From positions 1 through 22,249 of the forward strand of contig JAEYWT010000415.1 of the NCBI GenBank assembly GCA_023428865.1: a stretch of DNA of 22,249 bases. Reading direction: 5' to 3'. This DNA comes from Bacteroidota bacterium. GTDB taxonomy: Bacteria > Bacteroidota > Bacteroidia > Flavobacteriales_F > PHOS-HE28. The notes beneath the pieces were generated by a model. The model saw only the letters and a list, made by a program, of their open reading frames with translations. It was not told where the DNA came from and ran no database searches. Made by a program: the position numbers and the translations under genes. This document shows positions 8,026 to 16,200 of this stretch, piece by piece. The number at the start of each line of letters is the position of its first letter. The first letter of the stretch is position 1.

Positions 8026-9708
8026 TCATGAAGTGCGGAGTTGTTTGAAGTAGTCACGAAGCACAGTTGGGGAGACCTGTGCATCCGTAGTGATGTGCAG
8101 CACCGCCGCTTTCTCGTGTACGGTGTACAGCTTGTCGATCCCGGCTTCCAAGGATGCCTGGTCGCTCGCGTGGTAATAGGGCAGGTCGAAGCTCTTCACC
8201 AATTTCTCGATACTGCGTGCGTGCGGCGCTTCGAACCAAGGCAGCAGCGCGGGATCCTTGTCGGGCCCTTCGATGTAGCGGAAGATGTTGCCACCACCGT
8301 TATCGATCACGATCACCTTCAGGTTCGGCGAAAGGTGGTTGTTCCAGAATGCATTGCTGTCGTAGCAGAAAGCGGTGTCGCCGGTGATGAGCGTGGTAAG
8401 TTGCTTCGTGGCGAACGCTGCGCCAACAGCAGTGCTCGTGCAGCCATCGATGCCGCTGGTACCCCGGTTGCCGAACCAGCGATGGCCGCGCACGCGATCG
8501 AAGAGCTGTGCGTAACGCGCCGGTGTGCTGTTTGCCAGGTGTACCGCGCTATCACCAGGGATCCGGTCGTTGAGCGTGTTGAAGACGGTGAGGTCGCAGA
8601 AGGGCGCCGCAGCAAGAATGCGGTTGTGTTTCCCACGGATGCTCTCGTCCATCATCTTCCACACTTCGCCGTAGATGCTCTCATTAGGGACAACGGAAGG
8701 CGCGAGCTGCGCAAAGAAGATCTCCGGGCTTACCGCGATGTCGTGCGTGAGGCTTTGGTACGTGTCGTAGTGGCGCTGCCCGGCATCAACGTTCCAATGC
8801 TGTGCGGGCTTCCATTTGCGCAGGAGCGTTTTCACGCGCTTGCTCACCACCGCACCACCGAAGGTGATCAGCAGATCGGGGCGCAGGTCTTTCTCGTTCT
8901 TCTCGTTCACACCTTCGATCACGCGATCTATGCAGGTGATGAAGGCAGTTCCGTCGAGGTTGCTTGTCGCTTCGGTATGCACGGTCACTTGTGGAAGCGA
9001 TGCGAACTGGACCAGTTGCTTGCGCATGCCTTCGCTCCACACGCCTTGCCCGGCTAGCACCATCACCTTCTTACATGCGGAAAGTTGACCGAGCAACCAG
9101 CGCGCATGATCGGGCAGGATGAACGCTTCCGTCATCACCGGCGCGATGAAGCGCGATGTGCCGACATCTTCCGTAGTTCCGTACAACGGCTCCGCGAAAG
9201 GCACGTTCACATGCACTGGGCCGGGCACGGGTAGCAAGGTCTCATCGATCGCTTCGTTGATCAGGCGGCCGCAATGCCAGCGTGCGAGTTCATCACTTGT
9301 TATCCGCGGAAGTTGCACACTGCGCTTCATGTGCAGCGAGAGCACACCGTGTTGGCGGATCGCTTGTCCTTCTCCTTGGTCAACCCATTCTTCTGGTCGG
9401 TCGGCGGTGATCACCAACAACGGAATGCGTTGGTAGAATGCTTCGGCTATGGCGGGGCCGTAATTGAGCACGGCACTACCGCTGGTGCAGATCAACGCGA
9501 CGGGTGCATGCAATTGTTGCGCCATGCCCAGCGCGAAGAAAGCCGCACTGCGCTCATCGATGACCTGCAGGCATTCGATGCCTTCATGTTGGTTGAAGGC
9601 GATCACCAAAGGCGCACTGCGGCTGCCGGGGCTGATCACGGCATATTTCACCCCTTTGGCGGCACAGAGCCGGGCAAGTTCCGCCGCAGCGAAATGATCA
9701 CTCGTCAT
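8026..9708 (-). CDS. menD: 2-Succinyl-5-enolpyruvyl-6-hydroxy-3-cyclohexene-1-carboxylate synthase (MenD)
   Basis: MenD is a thiamine-diphosphate enzyme that joins 2-oxoglutarate to isochorismate with loss of CO2 and pyruvate chemistry, giving SEPHCHC. The N-terminal region has the family hallmarks VISPGSRSAPL (24-34) and DERSAAFFALGMA, where E52 is the expected cofactor-activating glutamate. The C-terminal domain has the ThDP and Mg site around GDTAFCYDSNAFW and VIDNGGGNIFRY. I chose the ATG at 9708 (MTSDHFAAAELARL, 560 residues), five bases after the menF stop. The frame continues upstream to 9780 inside menF, but that would force a 67-nt overlap with poor-looking residues. Confidence 0.95.
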   Translation of the reverse strand: MTSDHFAAAELARLCAAKGVKYAVISPGSRSAPLVIAFNQHEGIECLQVIDERSAAFFALGMAQQLHAPVALICTSGSAVLNYGPAIAEAFYQRIPLLVITADRPEEWVDQGEGQAIRQHGVLSLHMKRSVQLPRITSDELARWHCGRLINEAIDETLLPVPGPVHVNVPFAEPLYGTTEDVGTSRFIAPVMTEAFILPDHARWLLGQLSACKKVMVLAGQGVWSEGMRKQLVQFASLPQVTVHTEATSNLDGTAFITCIDRVIEGVNEKNEKDLRPDLLITFGGAVVSKRVKTLLRKWKPAQHWNVDAGQRHYDTYQSLTHDIAVSPEIFFAQLAPSVVPNESIYGEVWKMMDESIRGKHNRILAAAPFCDLTVFNTLNDRIPGDSAVHLANSTPARYAQLFDRVRGHRWFGNRGTSGIDGCTSTAVGAAFATKQLTTLITGDTAFCYDSNAFWNNHLSPNLKVIVIDNGGGNIFRYIEGPDKDPALLPWFEAPHARSIEKLVKSFDLPYYHASDQASLEAGIDKLYTVHEKAAVLHITTDAQVSPTVLRDYFKQLRTS

Positions 9709-9713
9709 CGGGG

Positions 9714-10820
9714 TCACGCCGGTAGCGGGGTTGCAATGAGCTGGCGCCAGCTGTCTGCCTTGTGTTCGGTCTCCTGCCATTCCTGCGCCGCAACGGAACC
9801 TGTCGTTATTCCTGCACCAACGAAGAGTTCTGCATGCTCCTTAAACACGCGCATGCAGCGGATGTTCACGAATAGTTCCATGCGTCCGTCCGCGCTCCAA
9901 GGTCCCCAGAAACCGGCGTAGAGTTCGCGGTCGCGTGCCTCTAGCGCGGCAATGCGTTCCTTGGCCTGTGCTGTTGGTATGCCGCACACGGCAGGGGTTG
10001 GGTGAACGGCCAGCACCAGTTCCTCTACCGCGCGCCCCTCGACGTTGGCCGAAATGCGCGTTCGGAGGTGGGCCACCGGACCTGCGGTGAGCACGGTTGG
10101 TCCGTCTATGGTGATATGGTGTGCGCCCAGGTCGATCAAGGTACCAGCGATGCTCTTGGTCACCACGCGCTGTTCATGGCGTTCCTTATCGCCCCATTCG
10201 TTCGCGTTGTCCGGGGTGTGAGCGGTAAGTACGGTGCCTGCGATCGCATCCACTTGCACGGTGTCGTTCTCTGCAAGGATCAATCGTTCAGGTGTGGCAC
10301 CGAGCCATAGGCCATGTTCGGGTGTCATCACCAAAGCCACAAAGGCATCGGGTCGTGCGGACAATGCTTCCATGAAGAGCATAGGCACTTCAGCTTCGCC
10401 GATGGGTAGGTGCAACGAACGCGAGAGCACGATCTTCTCCAAAATTCCCGAGGTGCAATCATGGCGGGCTTGTTCAACAGCCGCCTCGAAGTGGGCACGC
10501 GTCGTGGCCTCGCGTTGTGGAGCAGGCGCCCGTTCCGTCGTGCCCACACATTCCGTTAAGCGCTGCCAATGTGGTTCGGCATCACCGAAGGTCAGTTCCA
10601 CATCGGAACGGATAAGCGGGGTACGTTCGCTCAGGTTGAAGGGAGAAAGGAGGAACACATCATTCAATTCCCACCAGAGGCCGTTCTCCACACGATCCAG
10701 ATCAGGTGTTTGTTGGGCCCAAAGAGTAACGGCTCCACCTGGCGCGCGGAACGCTGCAAAGGTGATGCCTTCGCTGATGCAGTGGCGCAGGGCCAGGCGT
10801 AGTGCGGGTGTGGCACTCAT
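9714..10820 (-). CDS. menF: Isochorismate synthase (MenF)
   Basis: This chorismate-binding enzyme converts chorismate to isochorismate, the entry step of the pathway. Residues about 110-365 form the conserved catalytic domain: ILEKIVLSRSLHLP, with K129 aligned to the general-base lysine of MenF; LWLGATPERLI; AIAGTVLTAHT; GPVAHLRTRISANVEG; HPTPAVCGIPT; and VGAGITTGSVAAQEW near the end. The N-terminal 100 residues are variable, as is usual. At 368 residues it is slightly shorter than E. coli MenF. Related salicylate or anthranilate synthases share the fold, but the adjacent menD settles the role. The start overlaps the upstream thioesterase stop by 4 nt. Confidence 0.94.
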   Translation of the reverse strand: MSATPALRLALRHCISEGITFAAFRAPGGAVTLWAQQTPDLDRVENGLWWELNDVFLLSPFNLSERTPLIRSDVELTFGDAEPHWQRLTECVGTTERAPAPQREATTRAHFEAAVEQARHDCTSGILEKIVLSRSLHLPIGEAEVPMLFMEALSARPDAFVALVMTPEHGLWLGATPERLILAENDTVQVDAIAGTVLTAHTPDNANEWGDKERHEQRVVTKSIAGTLIDLGAHHITIDGPTVLTAGPVAHLRTRISANVEGRAVEELVLAVHPTPAVCGIPTAQAKERIAALEARDRELYAGFWGPWSADGRMELFVNIRCMRVFKEHAELFVGAGITTGSVAAQEWQETEHKADSWRQLIATPLPA

Positions 10821-11236
10821 CGGCGGTCGATGATCATATTGGTGAGACGGCAGATGGCTACGAGCTTACCGGATTCGTCGTGTACGCGGATGTCCCACAC
10901 GTGTGTTTTGCTTCCTTGGTGAACGAGTTCACCCGTGGCGGTAACACGGCCTTCCTTCACACCACGCAGGTGGTTCGCAGTGATCTCCATACCTACCGTG
11001 CCCTGCGTGTGCAGGTCTATGAGCATGGCGCTACCCACGCTGCCGAGCGTTTCGGCCAAGGCAGCCGTAGCCCCACCATGTAACAGGCCCATGGGTTGGT
11101 GGGTGCGCTTATCCACCGGCATGGAAGCTTGCAGGCGCCCTTCGGGATCCAGTCCGAATCGGATATCGAGGTGCTCCACCAAGGTGTTGGCTCGCATGGA
11201 TTCGGCGGCTTGGACATGTTCCGGCGTGAAACGCAT
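10817..11236 (-). CDS. menI: PaaI/YdiI-type hotdog thioesterase, probable DHNA-CoA thioesterase
   Basis: This is a 139-residue single hotdog-domain protein. The PaaI-family signature GLLHGGATAALAETLGS spans residues 50-66, with the HGG turn at 53-55 and the expected catalytic glutamate at E62. As the first gene of a menaquinone cluster it most plausibly hydrolyses DHNA-CoA to free DHNA, the job of MenI/YdiI. The family also acts on phenylacetyl-CoA and other aryl-CoAs, so the symbol rests on context. I chose the ATG at 11236 (MRFTPEHVQAAESM). An in-frame start at 11305 would add a Trp/Pro-rich stretch that overlaps the divergent regulator gene and would place the promoter-like TACCTTTG inside the coding region. 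Confidence 0.82.
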   Translation of the reverse strand: MRFTPEHVQAAESMRANTLVEHLDIRFGLDPEGRLQASMPVDKRTHQPMGLLHGGATAALAETLGSVGSAMLIDLHTQGTVGMEITANHLRGVKEGRVTATGELVHQGSKTHVWDIRVHDESGKLVAICRLTNMIIDRR

Positions 11237-11253
11237 GATCGGGGGATGGGTGC

Positions 11254-11281
11254 CAAAGGTAGCCGTGGGCCATCTTTGCAA
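11254..11281 (-). promoter_or_regulatory. Bacteroidota-type promoter for the menaquinone cluster
   Basis: On the minus strand, TACCTTTG (11261 down to 11254) matches the Bacteroidota -7 consensus TAnnTTTG perfectly. A TTG at 11281-11279 lies 17 nt upstream, an acceptable -33 spacing. The predicted transcript would start about 10-15 nt before the menI-like ATG at 11236. It is the only element of this quality I saw upstream of the cluster, which fits a single transcript of eight genes. No experimental start site is known. Confidence 0.6.
11271..11278 (+). promoter_or_regulatory. Candidate -7 element for the response regulator
   Basis: CATCTTTG matches TAnnTTTG at every fixed position except the first. 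It ends only 5 nt before the regulator ATG at 11284, so a transcript from here would be leaderless or nearly so. No TTTG or TTG at the -33 position is evident on this strand. The element abuts the minus-strand -33 region of the menaquinone promoter. Confidence 0.3.
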
Positions 11282-11283
11282 CC

Positions 11284-11985
11284 ATGGAAGCCACGACCAA
11301 GCCACGGCTGCTCCTCGTGGAGGACGAGGATGCGTTGCGTTCCACGCTGCGGCTCAACTTCGAGCTGGAGGGCTACGATGTGACCACCGTGATCAATGGC
11401 CCCGATGCGCTGGAGCGGTTGCGTGGCGCGCACTACGATGTGGTGGTGATGGATGTGATGTTGCCCGGCATGGATGGATTTTCCGTGGTGGAAACGATCC
11501 GGCTTGAAGGTAATTCCACGCCCGTGCTCTTCTTAACGGCCCGGTCCGGTGCGGCCGACCGCATCCGTGGGCTGAAGGCCGGTGAAGACCATTTGGGAAA
11601 GCCCTTCGAACTCGAAGAGTTGCTCCTGCGGGTGGCCAAGCTCTTGCGTCGTGGCGGGGAGAAGGTCACCAACACCGTGCTGGAAGCCTACACGTTCGGG
11701 GAGAACCACGTGGATTTTCAACGGTACGAGATAAAAGGCCAAGGCGGATTGCGTAAAGATTTGAGCCAGAGGGAGATGATGTTGCTTCGGCTATTGATCG
11801 AACGCCAAGGAGAAGTGGTCTCGCGGGAAGAGATCCTACAAAAGGTATGGGGCTATAATGTGTTCCCCAGCACCCGGACGGTGGATAATTTCATCGTTGG
11901 TTTCCGCAAGTATTTCGAGCCTGACCCCCGGGAACCCAGGCACTTCCATTCCATTCGTGGGGTGGGCTACAAGTTCCTTTCCTGA
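11284..11985 (+). CDS. OmpR/PhoB-family response regulator
   Basis: This is a 233-residue two-component transcription factor. The receiver domain (about 7-115) has the acidic pair E13-D14, phospho-acceptor D57 in VVMDVMLPGMDGF, the switch threonine T85 (LFLTARS) and the conserved K106 (GKPF). A winged-helix DNA-binding domain follows (about 140-233), with LSQREMMLLRLL, VVSREEILQKVW, STRTVDNFIVGFRKYFE and the terminal RGVGYKFLS. The stretch before K106 reads GEDHLGKPF, one residue shorter than the common GADDYLTKPF form. No sensor kinase is adjacent, so it is an orphan here. It is divergent from the menaquinone cluster with 47 bp between starts, which makes control of that cluster or of itself conceivable but unproven. 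The ATG at 11284 gives a full receiver domain. Confidence 0.93.
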   Translation: MEATTKPRLLLVEDEDALRSTLRLNFELEGYDVTTVINGPDALERLRGAHYDVVVMDVMLPGMDGFSVVETIRLEGNSTPVLFLTARSGAADRIRGLKAGEDHLGKPFELEELLLRVAKLLRRGGEKVTNTVLEAYTFGENHVDFQRYEIKGQGGLRKDLSQREMMLLRLLIERQGEVVSREEILQKVWGYNVFPSTRTVDNFIVGFRKYFEPDPREPRHFHSIRGVGYKFLS

Positions 11986-12002
11986 TTTTTTTTCGAGGGG
12001 CT

Positions 12003-12033
12003 GGCAACCCTTTTCGCAACGCGCCGTCTTTCT
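12003..12033 (+). promoter_or_regulatory. ECF-sigma-type promoter candidate
   Basis: GGCAACCC (12003-12010) and CGTCTTTCT (12025-12033) form the AAC ... CGTC pair typical of ECF sigma-factor promoters, with exactly 16 nt between AAC and CGTC. It points towards the T9SS protein at 12280, with a long leader of about 240 nt. I recall similar GCAACC/CGTCT pairs upstream of Bacteroidota genes, but this rests on the motif and its spacing alone. Confidence 0.45.
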
Positions 12034-12093
12034 CCCAGAAGGGTCGGTCTTCCTGACCTATTCTGGTTCCATATTCCTTGCAGGTTTACCGCG

Positions 12094-12117
12094 CAGGGGC
12101 TCCGCAAGGGGCCCCTG
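12094..12117 (+). other. GC-rich hairpin in the leader
   Basis: CAGGGGC (12094-12100) pairs perfectly with GCCCCTG (12111-12117) around a 10-nt loop. No T-tract follows (the next bases are TTCGGTTATT), so it is a weak candidate for an intrinsic terminator of the regulator transcript. It may instead be a structured leader element of the downstream gene. Confidence 0.45.
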
Positions 12118-12195
12118 TTCGGTTATTAGGGTGCCAACGGTTCGTCGGGCTATGGTCAGGCTCTGTCCACGGCACGGCCTGCTTCCTCTAAGTTC

Positions 12196-12226
12196 TTGCG
12201 TTCCGCTCGCGGTCAGATTATCTTGC
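12196..12226 (+). promoter_or_regulatory. Possible housekeeping promoter of the 12280 gene
   Basis: A TTG at 12196-12198 and TATCTTGC at 12219-12226 are separated by 20 nt. The second element matches the first six positions of TAnnTTTG but not the last two. It would give a leader of about 50 nt. It competes with the ECF-like candidate as the promoter of this gene. Confidence 0.3.
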
Positions 12227-12236
12227 GGCCTCCAAA

Positions 12237-12265
12237 GCGGCAACCTACCGTCTATGCCGCAGGAG
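12237..12265 (+). promoter_or_regulatory. Hairpin next to a Shine-Dalgarno-like AGGAG
   Basis: GCGGCA (12237-12242) pairs with TGCCGC (12255-12260) around a 12-nt loop, and AGGAG follows at 12261-12265. The ATG at 12280 lies 14 nt after AGGAG, farther than the ideal spacing. A purine ribosome-binding site is uncommon in this window, so the arrangement may matter for translation, though it could be coincidental. Confidence 0.35.
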
Positions 12266-12279
12266 AAAACACACCATCC

Positions 12280-13047
12280 ATGAATCGACTGATCCGCACG
12301 TCCGTTCTTTCCGTCCTCTTCGCCAGCACTGTGGCCATGGCCCAGGAGAAGGTGGACATTGGACTATTCCAGAACAACGGTATGCTTGAAGTGAAGGTCC
12401 GCCCCGAAGCGGATTTCACGGGCATTTTCTCATCGTTGGTCTTCACCGTGCGTTGGGATGCGAACTCTGGCGCAAGCTTGGGTGAAAGCACGCAAGACGA
12501 TGATGTGGCCACCTACATGGCGGTTCAACGTTCTGGCAACATGCGCGAGAACGGTGGTTTCCGGTACATGGTGTTCGCCGGCTTTGGCATGCGTGCCATG
12601 AGCAGCGCCGGTGTCAACTGGCGCGCTGGTCAGGAATACACCATCGCCCGCATTCCCGTTACCGGTCAAGGTGAATTCGAATTGGTGAACGATGCCTACA
12701 CAGCCGAGCGCCAGAACAACGCCAACTATTATGTGGCTTTGGGTGGTGCTGACCGTACCGGTGTCATCTACAAAGGTCTGGCGGTGGCTTCCGAAGATGG
12801 CAATGTGCTCATCCAACCGAACCCGAACAACGGCCGTTTCACGCTCAGCTTCTCCAACACCGAGAAAGGCGATGTAACGGTGGAAGTGATCAACAGCATC
12901 GGCCAGAGCGTGTACAACGAAGTCGTGCGCGACCTGGAAGGCAACTACAAGCGCGAGTTGGACCTCAGCACCATGGGTGCCGGTGCCTACTACGTTAAGC
13001 TGAAGCGCAACGGCAATACCACCTCGCACAAGGTGATCTACCGTTGA
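12280..13047 (+). CDS. Small T9SS type A sorting-domain secreted protein
   Basis: This is a 255-residue protein with a clear signal peptide: MNRLIRT, a hydrophobic core, and AMA before QEKVDIG as the likely cleavage site. Residues about 176-255 form a type A T9SS sorting domain (VLIQPNPNNGRF, VINSIGQ, GAYYVKLKRNG, then a basic final strand KVIYR). The middle 150 residues are beta-rich; the SLVFTVRWD and TIARIPV segments could resemble cohesin-type or other beta-sandwich surface domains, but I do not recognise the family. I rejected the TTG/ATG-type starts upstream because only the ATG at 12280 begins with the signal peptide. The gene has its own leader and a strong terminator and appears to be transcribed alone. 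Its function is unknown. Confidence 0.88.
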   Translation: MNRLIRTSVLSVLFASTVAMAQEKVDIGLFQNNGMLEVKVRPEADFTGIFSSLVFTVRWDANSGASLGESTQDDDVATYMAVQRSGNMRENGGFRYMVFAGFGMRAMSSAGVNWRAGQEYTIARIPVTGQGEFELVNDAYTAERQNNANYYVALGGADRTGVIYKGLAVASEDGNVLIQPNPNNGRFTLSFSNTEKGDVTVEVINSIGQSVYNEVVRDLEGNYKRELDLSTMGAGAYYVKLKRNGNTTSHKVIYR

Positions 13048-13068
13048 CCCTAGATCACAGGAATTAGG

Positions 13069-13099
13069 AAGAGGAGGCTTCGGCCTCCTTTTCTTTTTT
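13069..13099 (+). terminator. Intrinsic terminator with TTCG tetraloop
   Basis: GGAGGC (13073-13078) pairs with GCCTCC (13083-13088) around a TTCG loop. The stem can extend by A-T and G-T pairs on each side, and the run TTTTCTTTTTT follows. It sits 22 nt after the stop of the small T9SS gene, on the same strand. This is the clearest terminator in the window. Confidence 0.92.
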
Positions 13100-13215
13100 A
13101 TGTGGCTTCCGTAGCGACAACAACTCGCCGAAAGGTCACGCTGACTAGATCAATGGACGATGGTTGGCCTGTTCGGATAGTTTAGCAACGTGGTATCCAC
13201 CATAACCTGCTCCCC

Positions 13216-16200
13216 ATGATGCAACGTTCCGTCCTCCTCTCCGTACTGTTCTCTCTTTTCCTCTTGCAACGGGCACTTCCACAGACCCACAAGATCGAGC
13301 TGATCTCACACACCACCTTGGATCTGGTGGTGAATGATCTGGATGGTGATGGTGACCTTGATCTGGTCACAGGCGGCCTGTACAACCTGGTGTGGTACGA
13401 GAATGATGGGTCGGCGCACTTCGAAAAGCACACCATCAACCTGGATGCGAAAGAAGCGCAGCAGGTGCTGGTCACGGATCTGGATGGAGATGGCCACAAG
13501 GATCTGGTCGTGGCGGATATGGGAACGAACCGCATCATCTATTACCACAACAATGGCGATCTCACTTGGGATCGCCTCTTCCTGCATTCCAATACCGGTG
13601 GCGTAAGTGGCCTAGCGGTGGGCGATATGGACGGCGACGGCGATCTGGATCTAGCGTGTGCTGCATTCACGGCCAATAAGGTGTATTGGTTGCGCAACGA
13701 TGGTGGTTTCGCCTTCACGCAGATCGATATCGCCACTGGCTTGACCGGTGCAACGCGGATCGTCATGAACGACTTGGACGATGACGGGGATCTGGATGTG
13801 GTCGCTGCCATGCAGACCGCCGGGGCCATCAGGCTTTTCCGCAACAATGGCTCGGGCATCTTCACGAACGAACTGCTTCTTACCACCAGCACACCGCGCA
13901 GCCTCGAATTGGCGGATGTGGACCAGAACGGACGGATGGACCTGGTGTATGCCGGAAGTGGTGGAGCAGGGTATCTGCGCAACAACGGCACCACCTTCAC
14001 CCAGCAACAGATCACCGGTTACAGTGGGCTGCGTGGCTTGGGTTTCGCAGACCTCACCGGTGATGGCTACAATGATCTGATCATGGCCGACTACACCGAG
14101 GATCGGATCACCTGGAGCGGATTCAACCCGCAGACCGGTCTATATCAAGGCATGGGCAGTGGAACGCTCGATACCTGGCTGAACTATGCGTCCATGGTGC
14201 ATGGTGCCGACTTCGATGGAGATGGGGTGAATGATGTGTTGGCCGCATCGAGCTTCGACATCCGCATCTACCTGCACCCTGGCAATGCACCCGACGAACG
14301 GTTACTGGTGAACCGCTACCTCGGCGATGGACGCGGTATCGCCCACGGTGATCTGGATGGCGATGGTGATATGGACCTCATGGCGGTGGGTGGTCTGTAC
14401 ATCAATTGGTATGAGAACGATGGGGCAGGGTACATGATACCGCGCATTGCAACGGAAGGCATAGGCCGCATCACCATCGGAGGAGGAGTTGATCTGAAGC
14501 TCGTGGACCTCGATGGCGATGGCGACCTGGACGCAGTGCTCACCGAAAGCTCGGCCAACCGGGTCACTTGGCTGGAGAACAACGGCAACAATGGCACCTT
14601 CACGAAACGTCTGCTCACCGGCCATACCGCCCCTTATTCTTGTGACGTAGTGGATTTCGATGGTGATGGCGACATCGATGTAGTGGTGACCAGTATCATG
14701 GGTAATGACAATGTCTATTGGTATGAGAACGATGGTTCACAGAGCTTCGCCACGCAGCATCCGATCCTGGTGAGCTACGCCGATCCCTACGAGGCCCGCA
14801 CGATGGACTACGACAACGATGGTGATATGGATGTGGTGGTGGCCTGCCATTCGAACTTGGTCCAGAACGGCAAGGTGGTGCTCTGTCGGAACAACGGCAA
14901 CGATACGTTCACCGCGCAGGAATTGGATGCTGCAGCGCCCCAGGTCACTTCGGTGTTCTGGGTGGATCTCGATCAGGACGGTCACATGGATGTGTTGGCC
15001 ACCACAGGTGGAAACCAGAACCGTGTGAATTGGTATCGCAGTAATGGTGCAGTGATACCCTCCTTCACCAAGACCACCATCCAGACCGGCATGGGCTACG
15101 CCACCTATGTGGTCGCCGATGATCTGGATGGCGATGGTGATATCGATGTGGTGGTCTCGTGCCTGAACGACCGCAACGTGAACTGGCTGGAGAACGATGG
15201 GTCCGAGCAATTCACGCGGCATATCCTGGCGCGCAATGTGTTCAACAGCCAGTTCGTTGGAGCGGGTGACCTCGATGGGGATGGTATCCCTGAGATCTAT
15301 GCCACGGACCTGGAGTCCGAAGCCGTTCACTTGTACCGCAAGACCACCAACGTTTCCGAGCCGGTCATCGGTCCCGAACCGGTGGCCTGCCATGACCCGT
15401 TCATCAGTGAAATGGTCCACCATCCCGGCGATATCGCTCGTGCATTGGAGATCTACAACCCTCGCTCGGAACCATTGGACTTGACCGGGTATGCCTTGCG
15501 TTTCTACGCGAATGGCCGTACGACCTACGATGCGACCATGCTGAACGGCATCATTCCACCGCACGGTACCCACATCGTAGTGGCGCCCAACTATGCCACC
15601 AATATCAATACCTACGCTGACCAGATCACCAATTTGTGGTTCGATGGTTCGGATGCTATCGTGCTTGTACACAACGACCGGCCCATCGATATCATTGGTA
15701 AAGTGGGCCAGGCTTTTGGTGATCTCAGCTACTGGTTCAATAATGGTGTGGGTACCTATTTCACCGTACTGGTGCGTAAACCCACGGTGGATCGTGGCGA
15801 TGTGAATGGTACCGATGACTTCCTGCCCGATGTGGAGTGGATCGCCTATCCGGTGAATGACTACAGTCACCTCGGTGCGCACGATGGACCGTGTGGCGGG
15901 GTTTGTACGCCCACCATAGAGATCGCCGCAACGAGTGCTGAAGTATGCGCAGGGGAGTCGACGATCTTTACCGCGAACGTGACGGGTGGCGGTACTGTGC
16001 CAGTTATCCAATGGACGCTCAATGGCAGTGTTGCGGGCTCTGGTGCTTCGTTCACCACGCCGCCGCTCAGTAATGATGCCGTGGTGGCTTGCAATGTGGT
16101 GAGCAACGAGGCATGCGCACCCAGCGGCGCGGTGGTGTCCACGCCTGTCACCATCATGGTAGTACCGGCTCCAGCGCCCGTGGCATCCATCAACGGAGCG

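Larger units (their letters stand above)
11986..12279 (+). other. 294-bp non-coding leader region
   Basis: The region begins with eight T residues directly after the regulator stop. I see no reliable hairpin before them, so a terminator here is doubtful. It then holds an ECF-type promoter candidate (12003-12033), a GC-rich hairpin (12094-12117), a possible sigma-A-type promoter (12196-12226) and a second hairpin followed by AGGAG (12237-12265). Open frames through it give low-complexity Pro/Arg-rich peptides, so I consider it non-coding. Confidence 0.6.

Noticed and set aside
8041..9057. Open frame of 338 codons on the plus strand across menD
   Set aside because: It is a shadow of menD; the product is Arg/Val-rich with no recognisable motif.
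11986..11993. T8 tract after the regulator stop as a terminator or slippage switch
   Set aside because: No convincing hairpin precedes it, and it lies after the stop codon, so slippage would not change the protein.
11858..12283. Open frame of 141 codons bridging the regulator end and the leader
   Set aside because: It overlaps the winged-helix coding sequence in another frame, and its product is Pro/Ser/Arg-rich with no motif.
12430..13029. Open frame of 199 codons antisense to the small T9SS gene
   Set aside because: The sense strand has a signal peptide, a sorting domain and a terminator; the antisense product has no supporting feature.
13178..13185. TAGTTTAG as a promoter for the FG-GAP gene
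   Set aside because: It matches most of TAnnTTTG, but the nearest TTG is only 11 nt upstream, too close for a -33 element.
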